DNA from: Epithemia pelagica
Taxonomy: Eukaryota > Bacillariophyta > Bacillariophyceae > Surirellales > Surirellaceae
Length of the DNA: 64,000 bases
Assembly (NCBI GenBank): GCA_946965045.2
Contig: OX337237.1
Coordinates: 2,852,001-2,916,000, forward strand
Reading direction: 5' to 3'
Shown here one piece after another: positions 1-9,840 of the stretch. Within the stretch, counting starts at the first letter, position 1, and each line of letters opens with the position of its first letter. Under the pieces are notes generated by a model that saw nothing but the letters and a program-made list of their open reading frames with translations, was not told the origin of the DNA and ran no database searches. The translations under genes and the position numbers were made by a program.

Positions 1-73
1 CACAGAACACACCAATTCTAAAGACTGGGAAGGATCCGATGATCGACTGGATCAATCAACAATCTTCCGATCC

Positions 74-662
74 ATGGTAAACTTTTCCGTTACTCTCATT
101 CATGAAAATCCATCAATAGAGCCGCAGAAACACATCAACATGCACTCCAGCTCAACAACCATCAAACGAACCAACCACGAAACAAAGAATGTGAGCATTC
201 CACGTGGAATTGGTGAGCTGACGGACCCTACCTCGCTTGACTTTCCAAATCAATGGTCTTGTGGAGCCAATATTTGAGGCAATATCGAACTTTACAAAAT
301 TGAATTTCGTGAGTTTCCGTTCCAACGTTAGGGCAACCAGTGGCAACGACTTTTCAGGTCTCATTCCTGATCACTTGCTCTCGGCCTTGAGGTTTCTGGA
401 TTTTTCAAAAAATCAAAGGCTGGAGGGTATCATTTCAACCTTGGTTGGGAACCTTCCCGTTTTCACTGTCTTCTACGCCTGTCGCACCATCCGGACAGGC
501 GCCATACGTCTGTCTCTGTGTGGGTCGGCAGAGGGGAGGTCTAGTTTGGTCGTTGTGGATTGCGAAAAAGTGGCGTGCCCGTGTTGCTTGTATTGCTGTC
601 TAGCGTTTGGGGATTGTCCTGGCTTTGACTTTATCAAACTGGAGTACATTACTTACTTCTGA
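74..662 (+). pseudogene. Decayed C-terminal part of an LRR receptor
   Basis: Seen: two overlapping reading frames (about 74-277 and 237-662) carry worn LRR segments (IPRGIGELT, SGLIPDHLLSALRFLDFSKN) and end in the cysteine cap DCEKVACPCCLYCC near 557-600. The same cap closes the receptor at 1143-4279. The frame changes near 237 and there is no N-terminal half, so this is a broken fragment, probably the tail of an older tandem copy. Nothing suggests it encodes a working product. The following 480 bases up to the next gene hold no feature I can support. Confidence 0.6.
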
Positions 663-1142
663 ACCTTTTGTGAGCGGCAGAAGGAAACCAAAAGGGTCAG
701 AGGTAACAACTACCACAGGTCCCAATGGTCGAGCCATGACACACAAAAGAACCTACTGGGCAAGAGAACCACACACACCACATCATACAACAGCCGTATA
801 GTTCTCAAAACATGCAAACTGCTCTGGACTAGAAAATCTTGGAAGCATATAGTCCTCAATCTCTTGATCTGTCTTGATATGTATTGAAAATTTGCTCTGC
901 TTTTCAATTCCCATCTTTTGTGTTGCGCGGAAAAAGCGTCACCGCGCGTACGCGTACCGCCAAGGGTGCCGTATACGCGCCCGCAGGCCCAGCACACAAA
1001 ACGCAATGCGCCAGTCGCTGTTGAATCACCGATATTATGGAAGTTGCGGTTTGCAGTCCTCTTCATCATCAATCTTCATCCCTGTCTACACGTCGATGAT
1101 GCGACGTTATTGTCAATAGCGTCGTCGATTCCGCATACCGCT

Positions 1143-4100
1143 ATGGAAAACACTCCAGATGACGAGGAACCGTCCCTTGCCCTTGAGGAGCAAATCCCCG
1201 AACATGCGGATTGTGAGTCTTTGACGGCGGCCAACTTTCTTCGTGCCATGGATTCCAACGACCCAGATGTATTGTCGAACTTTGTGTTTCTTTCCAAACA
1301 TGATCCACGGCCGGATTATAAAGGCGAAGATTGTTTCATGTCGCACAGAGGACCCGACACCAAGCGAGATTATGTTGTTCCACTGGCAAAGACATTACGA
1401 GAACTCTACGAGTTCAAGATTTTTGTAGACTGCGAACCAGTCAATGAACTTTCACGGAACGCACTGGATCTTGATAAGGGCGAGGTGATTCGGCACTCGT
1501 TATGGAAATGCCGTGTGGTTCTCGTCTTTTTGTCTCGTGATTTTCATAACTCGAAATGGTGTTTGTTGGAATTGTACACCGCATTGTATCGTCAACGAAT
1601 GGATCTTGAGAACAAAGACTTTGTTCTTCGAATCATATTTTGTGATGATATGGATCCTGACAAGTGCAACGAGATGCCTGCTTACGCTGGGTTGGATCTG
1701 GGTGGAAAACTTTGGGGTTCTTTCGGAGCCGTATACCTATCTGGAAGACTTTGCCGTGGGTTTGCATCCCATTGTACGAGAGATAATTTCGACGGATGAA
1801 GCTTCTCCTCGTTCTCCGGCATCTGAAAAAGAGTTTTTTACGAAATGGCGCCGTCACTGTCCACTCAAAGCTCAGTCCAATAATCTGAAGAATGTGAATC
1901 CCCTCCACCGGAAGCTCCTAATTCTTGGTTTTATGTTACTACTTGGCGGAATTGTGGTGGCGGCTGTGATGTTACCGGACGATCCGACTCCGTTGCCGCC
2001 AACGTTTCCGCCCAGTCCCCCCCCCCCCCCCCACATTGGACCCCAGAACGCAGTCTATCCTCTCTCTAATTCAATCCAAGACTCTGTCCAATGGATCTCC
2101 TCATCGCTATCCAACATCTTCTGTTTCGTCAACAACCTTGGAAGAACAGGCATTGGAGTGGGTAATGGATGACGATCCGGCACAATTGGAAGCGGATTCC
2201 CCGATGGATCAACATCGAATTCTACAACGTTATGCGTTGGCAACACTTTGGTTTCTAGAACGAACTACTGCCGACGACGAGTGGGGCAATGCCTCGGATC
2301 CATCCAACACCACGGGGGGACTGCAAAATTGGTTGTCGGATGCACATGAATGCGAATGGCACATGGTCCTTTGTGAGGAAAAAGGTTTCGATGCCACCAA
2401 GGAAAGCGCCCTTGTGATACGTGGGCTGTCCCTCCATGACCAAGGGTTCCGAGGTCGACCGTCGAACGATCTAGCCCTCTTGTCCCATTTGACAATGCTC
2501 GAGTTATCCGGGAATGAATTGTCGGGACCCTTTCCCTCGGGTATCACGGAACTGACGGCCTTGACGGCCTTGCGATTAAACGGAAATGCCTTGGTTGGTC
2601 CCATTCCCAAGGAAATTGGACGCTTGACGAATTTGCAAATTCTCAATCTCCGTGTCAACGACTTTTTGAATGGGACCATTCCAACCACGGTCGGTCAACT
2701 CACGGAACTCGATACTTTGGATCTGTCCTTCAACCACCTCTCGGGCCCAATTCCTCCAGAAATTTCACGCTTGACAAACCTGATGAGTCTTATTCTACGG
2801 AATAACAGCTTGACAAACACCATTCCAGAAGACATTGTTCAATTGAGCATGCTGCGAACCTTGGATGTTTCATCCAACAATCTCGTGGGTCAATTTCTGG
2901 TCGAGGGAGTGTCCAGTAATGTAGGGCTTTTGCCCATGCTTCGTTCGCTCTAGCTCTCTTTCAACGAATTCTCTGGTCCATTTCCATCGGTCATTACTCA
3001 AATGGTCACATTGACTGATTTACGACTGGATAGTAATGCCTTTACCGGTCCCTTTCCCAATGAGATTGGACAATTGATAAATTTGGAATTTCTCGATCTT
3101 GGGGAAAACTTTTTCAATGGTACCATTCCAACGAATATCGGTGCACTCGCCCAGCTGACAGCATTGCGTCTTTTCGCAAATCAACTTTCCAGCAACATTC
3201 CTTCTTCCATATCTGCGCTGACGAAACTCAAGTTCTTGGACTTTTCTTTCAACAAGATGAGCGGCGACATTCCAAGTACCATCGGTCAATTGAGTCAGCT
3301 TGTATCTCTGAATATAACAAACAACAATCTACGTGGCCCTATTCCTGATGCGATCGCAGACTTGACGAATCTGACTTTGTTGTCCTTGGATACCAACGGT
3401 TTGACGGGTGCGATTCCCAATGGCGTGGGGCAACTAGCCCAATTGACGTATTTGTCACTTCATTCCAATCAACTTGTCGGATCAATCCCCAACGAAATTG
3501 CAAGCTTGACGAATCTGATTCATTTGAGCTTTGACACAAAGAGTTTGGATGGCAAAAATGGTTTGACAGGTTCTATTCCAACTGGTATTGGTGAACTGAC
3601 TCATTTGACTCATTTGGCGTTTAATGGCAACAGTCTTTCGGGACCTATCCCAGACGAGATTGCAAGTTTGACAAACCTTTCTTGGCTGACTTTTTCCAGA
3701 AATGGTTTGAATGGGACTGGGGAACTCAGCCAGTTAGACTATGTGTCGTTCCATTTCAATCGTCTTTCAGGTCCGATTCCCGACGAAATTGGAAGCTTGA
3801 CAAATCTCGTCTCCCTTCTCTTCATTAGCAATCGTTTGAGCGGCACTATTCCGACCGAGGTTGCAAAACTCACCAACCTGGAGCTTCTCAGTATGAGAGA
3901 TAATCAACTCAGTGGATCTATTCCAAGTGACATTGGTGAACTGAGCCAACTCACATACTTGAATGTGAAATATAATGATTTGAGTAGTCCTATTCCGGGT
4001 GGTATTTCCCTCTTGACCAATTTGGAAACTCTGGACATGAGCATCAATCCTCGTCTGGACGGTACCATTCCGAGCTCGATTACAGACCTGCCTCGTTTGG

Positions 4101-4279
4101 CGTGCTTCTTATCCTATCGTACCAATTTAACAGGATCCATGCCACACTGCAGTGGTGTCGGTCAGAGCAGCTCTGTGTTTCTGGTGACGGATTGTGACAC
4201 TGTACTTTGTCCTTGTTGCACGAATTGTTGTCCAACTGCGTTGAATGGAATTCCTCAATACCCAAATTGCCAAGAGTAG
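1143..4279 (+). pseudogene. TIR-transmembrane-LRR receptor, single TIR, frameshifted (gene A)
   Basis: Seen: an ATG at 1143 opens an acidic leader, then a TIR domain (about 1320-1720) with GEDCFMSHRGPDT, IFVDCE and SKWCLLELY. A basic stretch (PLHRK) precedes one membrane helix (about 1915-1975), then a proline stalk, a head domain with LQRYALATLWFLE and LSDAHECEW, and about 20 plant-type LRRs (LxxLxxLxxNxLxGxIPxx) to about 4100. It closes with a cysteine cap (CDTVLCPCCTNCC). Known: in plant TIR domains the Glu of WCLxEL is the catalytic NADase residue. Inferred: a type II membrane receptor with a cytosolic TIR and an outside LRR. Lesions: a frame change near 1720-1735, another at the 16-C run at 2017-2032, and an in-frame TAG at 2951-2953 after which the same frame continues. 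These could be real decay or, for the C run, an assembly error. Confidence 0.75.
2017..2032 (+). repeat. 16-base C homopolymer inside the receptor stalk
   Basis: A run of 16 C lies in the proline-coding stalk of gene A, exactly where the coding frame changes from that of the membrane helix to that of the LRR half. Length change by slippage, in the cell or in sequencing, would switch the downstream LRR domain in or out of frame. Confidence 0.9.
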
Positions 4280-5266
4280 CAGAAGATTACTGAATACCAC
4301 AATGCGTTTCCCTTGGAGCAAAGAGGATTCGCGTTGGGGGAGTTGCACGGAACTAATTTCATCGCACCACTCTTTCTACGAATGGTGTTTCATGTTGGGC
4401 ATTTTGGACTGAAACCAAGCCATTTTTGGCAAACGACACTCTTGGATTGGGAGCACAGATCGATCAAACTGTCATTCTTCCATCAAACCGACCGCTGTTT
4501 GTTGTGGCAGTGGATTCATGGTCGATTGTATCGCGACGAAACGATACATATGGTTGCTTGGTTGAAACTGGAAACAGATTTGAGGGTTCCTGTGGACATG
4601 GAACTGCGTGAGGGGACTGACGGTGATGGAGCACACAAAAGCTCATGTGGATGTCCCCCCATTTCTCGGCATTTGTCGGCGCCCAACACATTGCAAGGCG
4701 GATCCCACAGCAAAGGCTGCTGCGGTGGCAAGATTTCACAACTAACAACAAACGCAAAGGCGACCACATTGGATACTACTACATGTACAATCTTCTCGAT
4801 GGACGGCTGAAAGGCCCAAGGCGACCACATTGGATACTATCGAGGGGGCGTGTTTGGGACGACTGTCAACCGAGATTCATACACGAGGCGATTCCTCGGT
4901 TTTGGTCTCCCTCTATTCGTTGTTCCGACTCATTCCACACAGCCCTATAGCTAGACGACGATGACTGGCGGTTGTATTAGTGGCATGGCTTTTGTTCCCT
5001 CACCAAACATCTGTGTTCGTTCGACAAATCGGTGCGGAGGATAGGATATCTAGATTGATCGACTGAATTGGTTGCTACTCTCCTCTCTTGCACACAGAAA
5101 GGTCGCTGCAACTTCCGGTAATGGAATCAAAACGTACGAAATCTTTCTACTACTCAGAGTATTGTCACGATAAAACATCCTTTTTCATATTGCATTATCA
5201 CACAGCAATAGCTCTGATATGATCATATTAGATACAGATTCTTTCGATATGAGGCAAGCATCCCAA
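4280..5266. other. Intergenic, no gene supported
   Basis: Short open frames here lack any recognisable domain and overlap each other on both strands. A stretch of about 20 bases (AGGCGACCACATTGGATACT) occurs twice about 60 bases apart (near 4758 and 4818). I see no promoter or RNA gene I can defend. Confidence 0.5.
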
Positions 5267-5366
5267 GTCACGGATGTCGGAGGATATTGCAGATGTCGGA
5301 TGATGTCGGATGATGTCGGATGATGTCGGATGATGTCGGATGATGTCGGAGGATGTCGGATGTTTT
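5267..5366 (+). repeat. Tandem decamer array TGATGTCGGA (left end of transposon)
   Basis: At least five near-perfect copies of TGATGTCGGA stand head to tail, flanked by variant copies with GGATGTCGGA. An array of TGATGTCGTT in the opposite orientation lies at 9760-9840, on the far side of three genes including a DDE transposase. Subterminal repeats of this sort are common binding sites for transposases of cut-and-paste elements; that role here is inference. Confidence 0.85.
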
Positions 5367-5455
5367 TATCGCCAACAGAAGCTCTACTCTCCAGCACTTG
5401 GTAGTCTTCAACAGAAAACACACGACTGATTGACGGTAGGCCCATGGCGAAAGAC

Positions 5456-5525
5456 ATTTCAAAAGGCCCAAAAGGTATTGTTTGAAAAGACATTTCAAAA
5501 GGCCCATAACATATTTGTTGAAAGG
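5456..5525 (+). repeat. Short direct repeat around TTTCAAAAGGCCCA
   Basis: The block AGACATTTCAAAAGGCCCA occurs twice about 40 bases apart just inside the left decamer array, with a third, more diverged TTGAAAGGACA unit after it. Probably part of the subterminal region of the candidate transposon. Confidence 0.5.
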
Positions 5526-5929
5526 ACACTTCATATCACGCCCATCACGCGATCTTATTTTTAAAAGACACAATCAATGCCGTATTTTGCAATGACTCTC
5601 TACTACCGGTACGAGTACGAGTAGGTGTTGGGGATATGGGGATGAGATCGCGCCCTACAGACTGTCATAGATGAAAAGACCCCAGACCTATACCTAGCCA
5701 CATGACCGCTCTTTTTTTACGATGAGTATGCGCAATGTGCACGATGAGAGCAGCAGAGGAGAGGAGAGGCCTACACACTGCACAAACCTAGGTAGAAGAG
5801 GGCAAGTCTTTCTGATAAGTGCTGCACCCAAGCCAATGGTAACTAGTAGCACACCAATCCGATGCCCATCTATGACTCGGAGACAATGAACACCGGTAAA
5901 TTCATTACTTCTTATTCTTGTTATTGATG

Positions 5930-6880
5930 CTACCTCAGTTTGCTCAACCTGTCCTCTTTTTGTTTACGATTCCAGTTTATCTGTTTGGCAGTTCGCATTT
6001 CCTGATAAATGTGCTCACGAAAGACTTTGAGAGGAAAGTCTTGGTACACATCACGTGACAGCCATAGAACCTTGGGCTTGATGCTTTGTGGCTCCTCATC
6101 ATTCCTGATTTTGACACCCTGTGATGCGAGGAAAGCAAGATCACGGAGAAGTATTTGTTTTGCAAAAGAGTGCTGCCATTTTGGATACTGAATCCAATGG
6201 CCGTGAATGTCAATTCGTTGCGCGTTCATCTTTGACTGATACCTTGATTGTATCATGTGATGTTGCAGTGCTTTTGCATGTTCATCTGATTTCACTTGGA
6301 CTTTGTAAATTCGCTCACGCATACGTTTGAGGTTATTTGCAAAATCTGAGTAAAGCTTAAAACGTTCGTCGAATGCCATCATTTCTTCAGTGGAAAGCTC
6401 AACACCTTCCTCATCGCGGTCAAAACCAGCTTCAATCAATTCTTGTAAGTGTTCTTTTGCCAAACTCTTTCTCCATGCAGGAGCCACAGGATTTGCCAAT
6501 CGAGCCTCTTTTAATCTCGTTGTGAAGAGTTTCATTGGGATCCTTTTGAAGAGTGCATGAGAATCTCTGATATCCTTTGCTGACCGTTGGCGTCCATCTT
6601 TGCGGTCCTCTCGATCCTTAACGAACAAGTCCAATAGAACATCACCCATACAAGCTTCCCATTCTACCTCAAATGCAGCATCAAGTTTAGATAGGAAATA
6701 TTTCAATGGCACTGTTTGGAATCTCATGTCAAGCTTTCGGATTTGATGAGCAGTTTTTGCTTGGCCGTTGGCATCGAGATGGAGGCTGTCCCTTAGTATT
6801 TTTCTCATGACCGACTCTGCTCCACCAGCAGCCCAAATCTCGCTATGTTCATCTCTTCTATGCACAGGTAGAGTACTCAT
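5930..6880 (-). CDS. Unknown protein with four internal repeats, transposon-linked
   Basis: Begins at the ATG at 6880 (MSTLPVHRRDEH); the frame is open a little further upstream but without an ATG. About 316 residues, charged and helical. Seen: four diverged units of about 60-70 residues, each opening with a Trp (EIWAAG, EVEWEAC, PAWRKSL, PKWQHSF), followed by an AK/L-rich helix, a charged loop with Asp/Glu, and a closing helix with F-x(3-6)-F-x(3)-L. I do not recognise the family. It is transcribed away from its neighbour at 7097 and shares the flanking decamer arrays with the transposase. A Myb/SANT-like DNA-binding role, as for the second protein of Harbinger elements, is a guess from context and from the regularly placed tryptophans. 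Confidence 0.6.
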   Translation of the reverse strand: MSTLPVHRRDEHSEIWAAGGAESVMRKILRDSLHLDANGQAKTAHQIRKLDMRFQTVPLKYFLSKLDAAFEVEWEACMGDVLLDLFVKDREDRKDGRQRSAKDIRDSHALFKRIPMKLFTTRLKEARLANPVAPAWRKSLAKEHLQELIEAGFDRDEEGVELSTEEMMAFDERFKLYSDFANNLKRMRERIYKVQVKSDEHAKALQHHMIQSRYQSKMNAQRIDIHGHWIQYPKWQHSFAKQILLRDLAFLASQGVKIRNDEEPQSIKPKVLWLSRDVYQDFPLKVFREHIYQEMRTAKQINWNRKQKEDRLSKLR

Positions 6881-7096
6881 AACTTTATGCCATTTCGTCT
6901 TGTTGACATAAAGGAACAGAACAACACACCACGAGCAAGCAACAACAGGCTTCAAAGTTCACATGTACGATTTGATTCAGCGATCTGTAATCTTGGTTCG
7001 TATTTTTGAGCAAGATTGACTTTGCCATCCCCGACTAGTCGCCAAATCCACACAATCGAAAAACACAAGTGGTGAAACAGTCTCACAATCACTTGC

Positions 7097-8299
7097 ATGG
7101 TGGGGAAACCTCCTACACTCAATTTTGAGCAGCGACAACTAATTCTAAAACACATTGAAAAACATCCAGAAAAAGGACTGACAGAGTTGTTCGCTGATCA
7201 AAGTCTCCGACCTCTGCTCCCCAGAACTAAGACAGAACGCTCAGCTTTCTCTCAATATCGTTGTCGTCGTCTCAGAGACAGGAAATCTCCACTGTTGTCT
7301 GCTCAACGAAAATACGTGCAAACCTGCCTTGAACATAAGGTGTTGATCAACACAGAGAACCTCCGCTTACGTACAATCGAGTCAGAGCTTGAACACCTCA
7401 ATATGTCAATGCTGGAATCAAAAGATGAAGAATACTACAACAAGTTGTTGAATGCACGCAAGAAACCTACGGCTCTACCAATGAAGAGTACGGAAAGTAA
7501 TCCGTTTTCATCTTCGATTGCGGGTGATACTGAGGAAAGCAACAATTTGGGCAAGAAGATAGTACTCCATCTTCATGGAGGACTGATTTTTGTTCTTCTC
7601 TGGATTGATGCGAAGGTAGATGCTGGATCCTATGAACTAAAGATCTGTGATGATGGATATGGGGTGATTGAACGCAAGAAGAAACCTGCCCCATCAAGTG
7701 CACGAGAGCTGATTGAAGGATTGTATCCGTCATGGGCGCACAACGAGACAAACTTTGTTGTCAAAGCCTTGAATGAGGAGATTAGCCGCCAAGCGCCAGA
7801 GCCAAATGAGTGGGAAGAGCAAACAATCATTGTTTTTCAAGAAGAGGTCATGCGTGATTTCTATGATATGGAAGGAAACACGGTCTCAACTGGACGTTAT
7901 TATCAAAGTGAAGATGGACGACAAATGCTTTCATTCTTTCTACAGACAGTTGCTTCACAGAAGAAGCAAACAGAAGCAGTTGTCTTTGAGATGGCAGCTA
8001 ATTCTGGATTGTCTGTTGATTTGGATATGGATGACCATGTGACCGTTTCCAACTCAGAGCTTCTGGAGGAGGTCGATGCACGCATGATGGCACAGGCAGC
8101 TCGATTGGTTAGGCAAGCAGAAGAGTCCGAACAGAGAATGAAGGACCAAATGGCTCAACAGATGAACATGCTTTCTCAAATGATGACGCAACAAATGGGT
8201 GAGCAGTTTGCCAAACTGCAGATGAATTCACAGCAGCAGCAGCATCTTTATCCGGACAATTCTTCCCCTGTCTTTCCCGACCAGGCTGGGTCATCGTGA
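7097..8299 (+). CDS. Unknown 400-residue protein with Q/M-rich coiled-coil tail, transposon-linked
   Basis: ATG at 7097; intact 400-residue frame ending at a TGA. The N-terminus (LNFEQRQLILKHIEKHPEKG) looks like a short helical DNA-binding-type segment followed by a basic patch (CRRLRDRK). The middle is mixed alpha/beta (about residues 155-290), with no motif I recognise. The C-terminus (about 345-390) is a heptad-like helix rich in Met and Gln and ends in a Gln run. Together with the divergent gene at 5930-6880 and the transposase at 8708-9766 it makes a three-gene cassette. Function unknown; an accessory protein of transposition is the natural inference. The frame is intact, unlike many repeats nearby. 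Confidence 0.6.
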   Translation: MVGKPPTLNFEQRQLILKHIEKHPEKGLTELFADQSLRPLLPRTKTERSAFSQYRCRRLRDRKSPLLSAQRKYVQTCLEHKVLINTENLRLRTIESELEHLNMSMLESKDEEYYNKLLNARKKPTALPMKSTESNPFSSSIAGDTEESNNLGKKIVLHLHGGLIFVLLWIDAKVDAGSYELKICDDGYGVIERKKKPAPSSARELIEGLYPSWAHNETNFVVKALNEEISRQAPEPNEWEEQTIIVFQEEVMRDFYDMEGNTVSTGRYYQSEDGRQMLSFFLQTVASQKKQTEAVVFEMAANSGLSVDLDMDDHVTVSNSELLEEVDARMMAQAARLVRQAEESEQRMKDQMAQQMNMLSQMMTQQMGEQFAKLQMNSQQQQHLYPDNSSPVFPDQAGSS

Positions 8300-8385
8300 A
8301 ACGAGATGGGCAGTAGGTCAGCGATGCCTCCCGATTCAATGATTGAACTTGGAAATGAGATCAACAACAGTATTCAATACTTACA

Positions 8386-8920
8386 ATCTTTGTGAAAGTG
8401 ATAAAGCTTGCATGTTCCCTAAATACCAGACTAGTAGTACTATTCCTTTTCTTATATGAGAGTTACGGTTCATAGAGAGGAAAACCGTTTTCCATGCACT
8501 TTTTGAATCGATCACCGCTTACAGGCCCACCCTTGTGCCAAAATGTCTCCTTGAGCACACCAAAGCTTTTCAATCTTCCGTCGTAGTGTTCAATATGAGC
8601 ACGATATTTATGTTTGAAGGTCTTCTCCTCATCTTTGTGAAAGTGATAAAGCATGCATGTTCCCTAAATACCAGACTAGTAGTACTAGTCCTATTCTTAT
8701 ATGAGAGTTACGGTTCATAAAGAGGAAAACCGTTTTCCAATGAAAGAAATACAATCACATTTATGGCATGCATAACAATCTTATGCTTTTCGAATCGATC
8801 ACCGCTTACAGGCCCACCCTTGTGCCGAAATGTCTCCTTGAGCGCACCAAAGCTTTTCAATCTTCCATTGTAGTGTTCAATACGAGCACGATGTTTACGT
8901 TTGAAGGCCTTTTCCTCATA
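8386..8920 (-). repeat. Tandem duplication covering the transposase C-terminus
   Basis: The segment starting ATCTTTGTGAAAGTG at 8386 starts again at 8631, an offset of 245 bases. The outer copy (8386-8630) lacks about 42 bases present in the inner one, which is why the offset grows to 287 further in. The outer copy encodes a dead duplicate of the transposase end (minus strand, about 8463-8630, with HIEHYDGRLKSFG matching RIEHYNGRLKSFG). The functional copy is the one attached to the full gene. Confidence 0.8.
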
Positions 8921-9766
8921 AGTCTCGAACTTGTTGGCTGTGATGACTTCTTCCACACCTTGATACCCCAGGTCTCCTAGAAGGTATCTCCCTTGCGGCA
9001 CTCTACCTTTTAGACCTTCCTCATTGTACACCTTTGTGTCATTCTTCCCGGCCTTAAACGGACCATTAACCCAAATTGGTTTACCAGTCAAATCAAGCAC
9101 AATTTCCCATGCAAAACCAGCTTTGTTCAATTTGTGACTCTTCATTCCTTTGTCAAAGGGAAACTCAGGGTGTTGGACACGGGGCTCATAGCTGCCTGCA
9201 TGCAAGCCATCAACTACACCAATAATGAGATCTTCTCCCATTTCGGCAACAGTTGGAAAAATGATAAGCACATCAAACAAGGTCCCAATGGTTCTTGCGT
9301 AGTACATGCACCATTTCCGAACTGTCTTATCAGAGAGATTGAATCTCCCAGCGAGTTCAGCCTCTTTGCTGTAGCATTTCAGCCAATTAAGACACATGAA
9401 AAAGTGTCGGAGGCTGCGAACAGAATCAATCTCCCGAATTTGCCACCATAACACCGCATAGACAAGAGGATGCACACCATAGGATGCCCGAAACCATGTT
9501 ACAAGTTGGGCAAAACAGTTTTGGCGCTGTCGTTCATCAAAACCAACAAGCATCAAACCTATTTGAAGGATATCTGTTATGGAGAGGTTGTCGATCTCCA
9601 TGGCCATTCTGGTTTCTTGGCAGTAGCATGTTCGAATCTCATCGTCAAGAAGTCTTGGATAGATCCCAGATCGCAGGTTGCAGAAGTCTTGGATCGCTGA
9701 ATCAACTGAATGAGCACCGCTGGAAATTGAAACAAACCATGTTTCCGCGCGAGCCCGAAACGACAT
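8708..9766 (-). CDS. DDE transposase, PIF/Harbinger-like (DDE_Tnp_4 type)
   Basis: Starts at the ATG at 9766, which lies inside the right decamer array, and ends LYEP at 8708; 352 residues. Seen: an N-terminal helical part with a helix-turn-helix-like stretch (ELAGRFNLSDKTVRKWCMYY), then the three acidic residues of an RNase H-fold transposase. These are Asp in GVVDGLHAG (about residue 187), Asp in LLGDLGYQG (about 265) and Glu in RIEHYNGRLKSF (about 295). The motif set and spacing fit the DDE superfamily endonucleases of Harbinger/ISL2EU-type elements. The frame has no stop or shift, so the protein could be made. A duplicate of its last exon-like segment lies just downstream. Confidence 0.75.
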   Translation of the reverse strand: MSFRARAETWFVSISSGAHSVDSAIQDFCNLRSGIYPRLLDDEIRTCYCQETRMAMEIDNLSITDILQIGLMLVGFDERQRQNCFAQLVTWFRASYGVHPLVYAVLWWQIREIDSVRSLRHFFMCLNWLKCYSKEAELAGRFNLSDKTVRKWCMYYARTIGTLFDVLIIFPTVAEMGEDLIIGVVDGLHAGSYEPRVQHPEFPFDKGMKSHKLNKAGFAWEIVLDLTGKPIWVNGPFKAGKNDTKVYNEEGLKGRVPQGRYLLGDLGYQGVEEVITANKFETYEEKAFKRKHRARIEHYNGRLKSFGALKETFRHKGGPVSGDRFEKHKIVMHAINVIVFLSLENGFPLYEP

Positions 9767-9840
9767 CAAACGACATCAAACGACATCAAACAACATCAAA
9801 CGACATCCCTCACGACATCAAACGACATCCCTCACGACAT
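9760..9840 (-). repeat. Tandem decamer array TGATGTCGTT (right end of transposon)
   Basis: On the minus strand the core GATGTCG repeats about seven times with TTT or GAGG between copies (plus strand reads CGACATCAAA). It is in opposite orientation to the TGATGTCGGA array at 5267-5366. One repeat supplies the ATG of the transposase gene, so protein made there could sit on its own promoter-proximal repeats and repress itself; that is inference. Confidence 0.85.

Larger units (their letters stand above)
5267..9840. mobile_element. Candidate DDE (PIF/Harbinger-like) DNA transposon, about 4.6 kb
   Basis: Three genes (minus, plus, minus) lie between two inverted decamer arrays: an unknown four-repeat protein, an unknown Q/M-rich protein and a DDE transposase. 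Known: PIF/Harbinger elements usually pair a DDE transposase with a second DNA-binding protein. I could not find exact terminal inverted repeats or a target duplication, so the true ends may lie somewhat outside these coordinates. Confidence 0.5.

Noticed and set aside
4313-4810. A 165-residue plus-strand frame after gene A.
   Set aside because: Composition is unlike a folded protein, competing frames exist on both strands, and nothing in it is recognisable.
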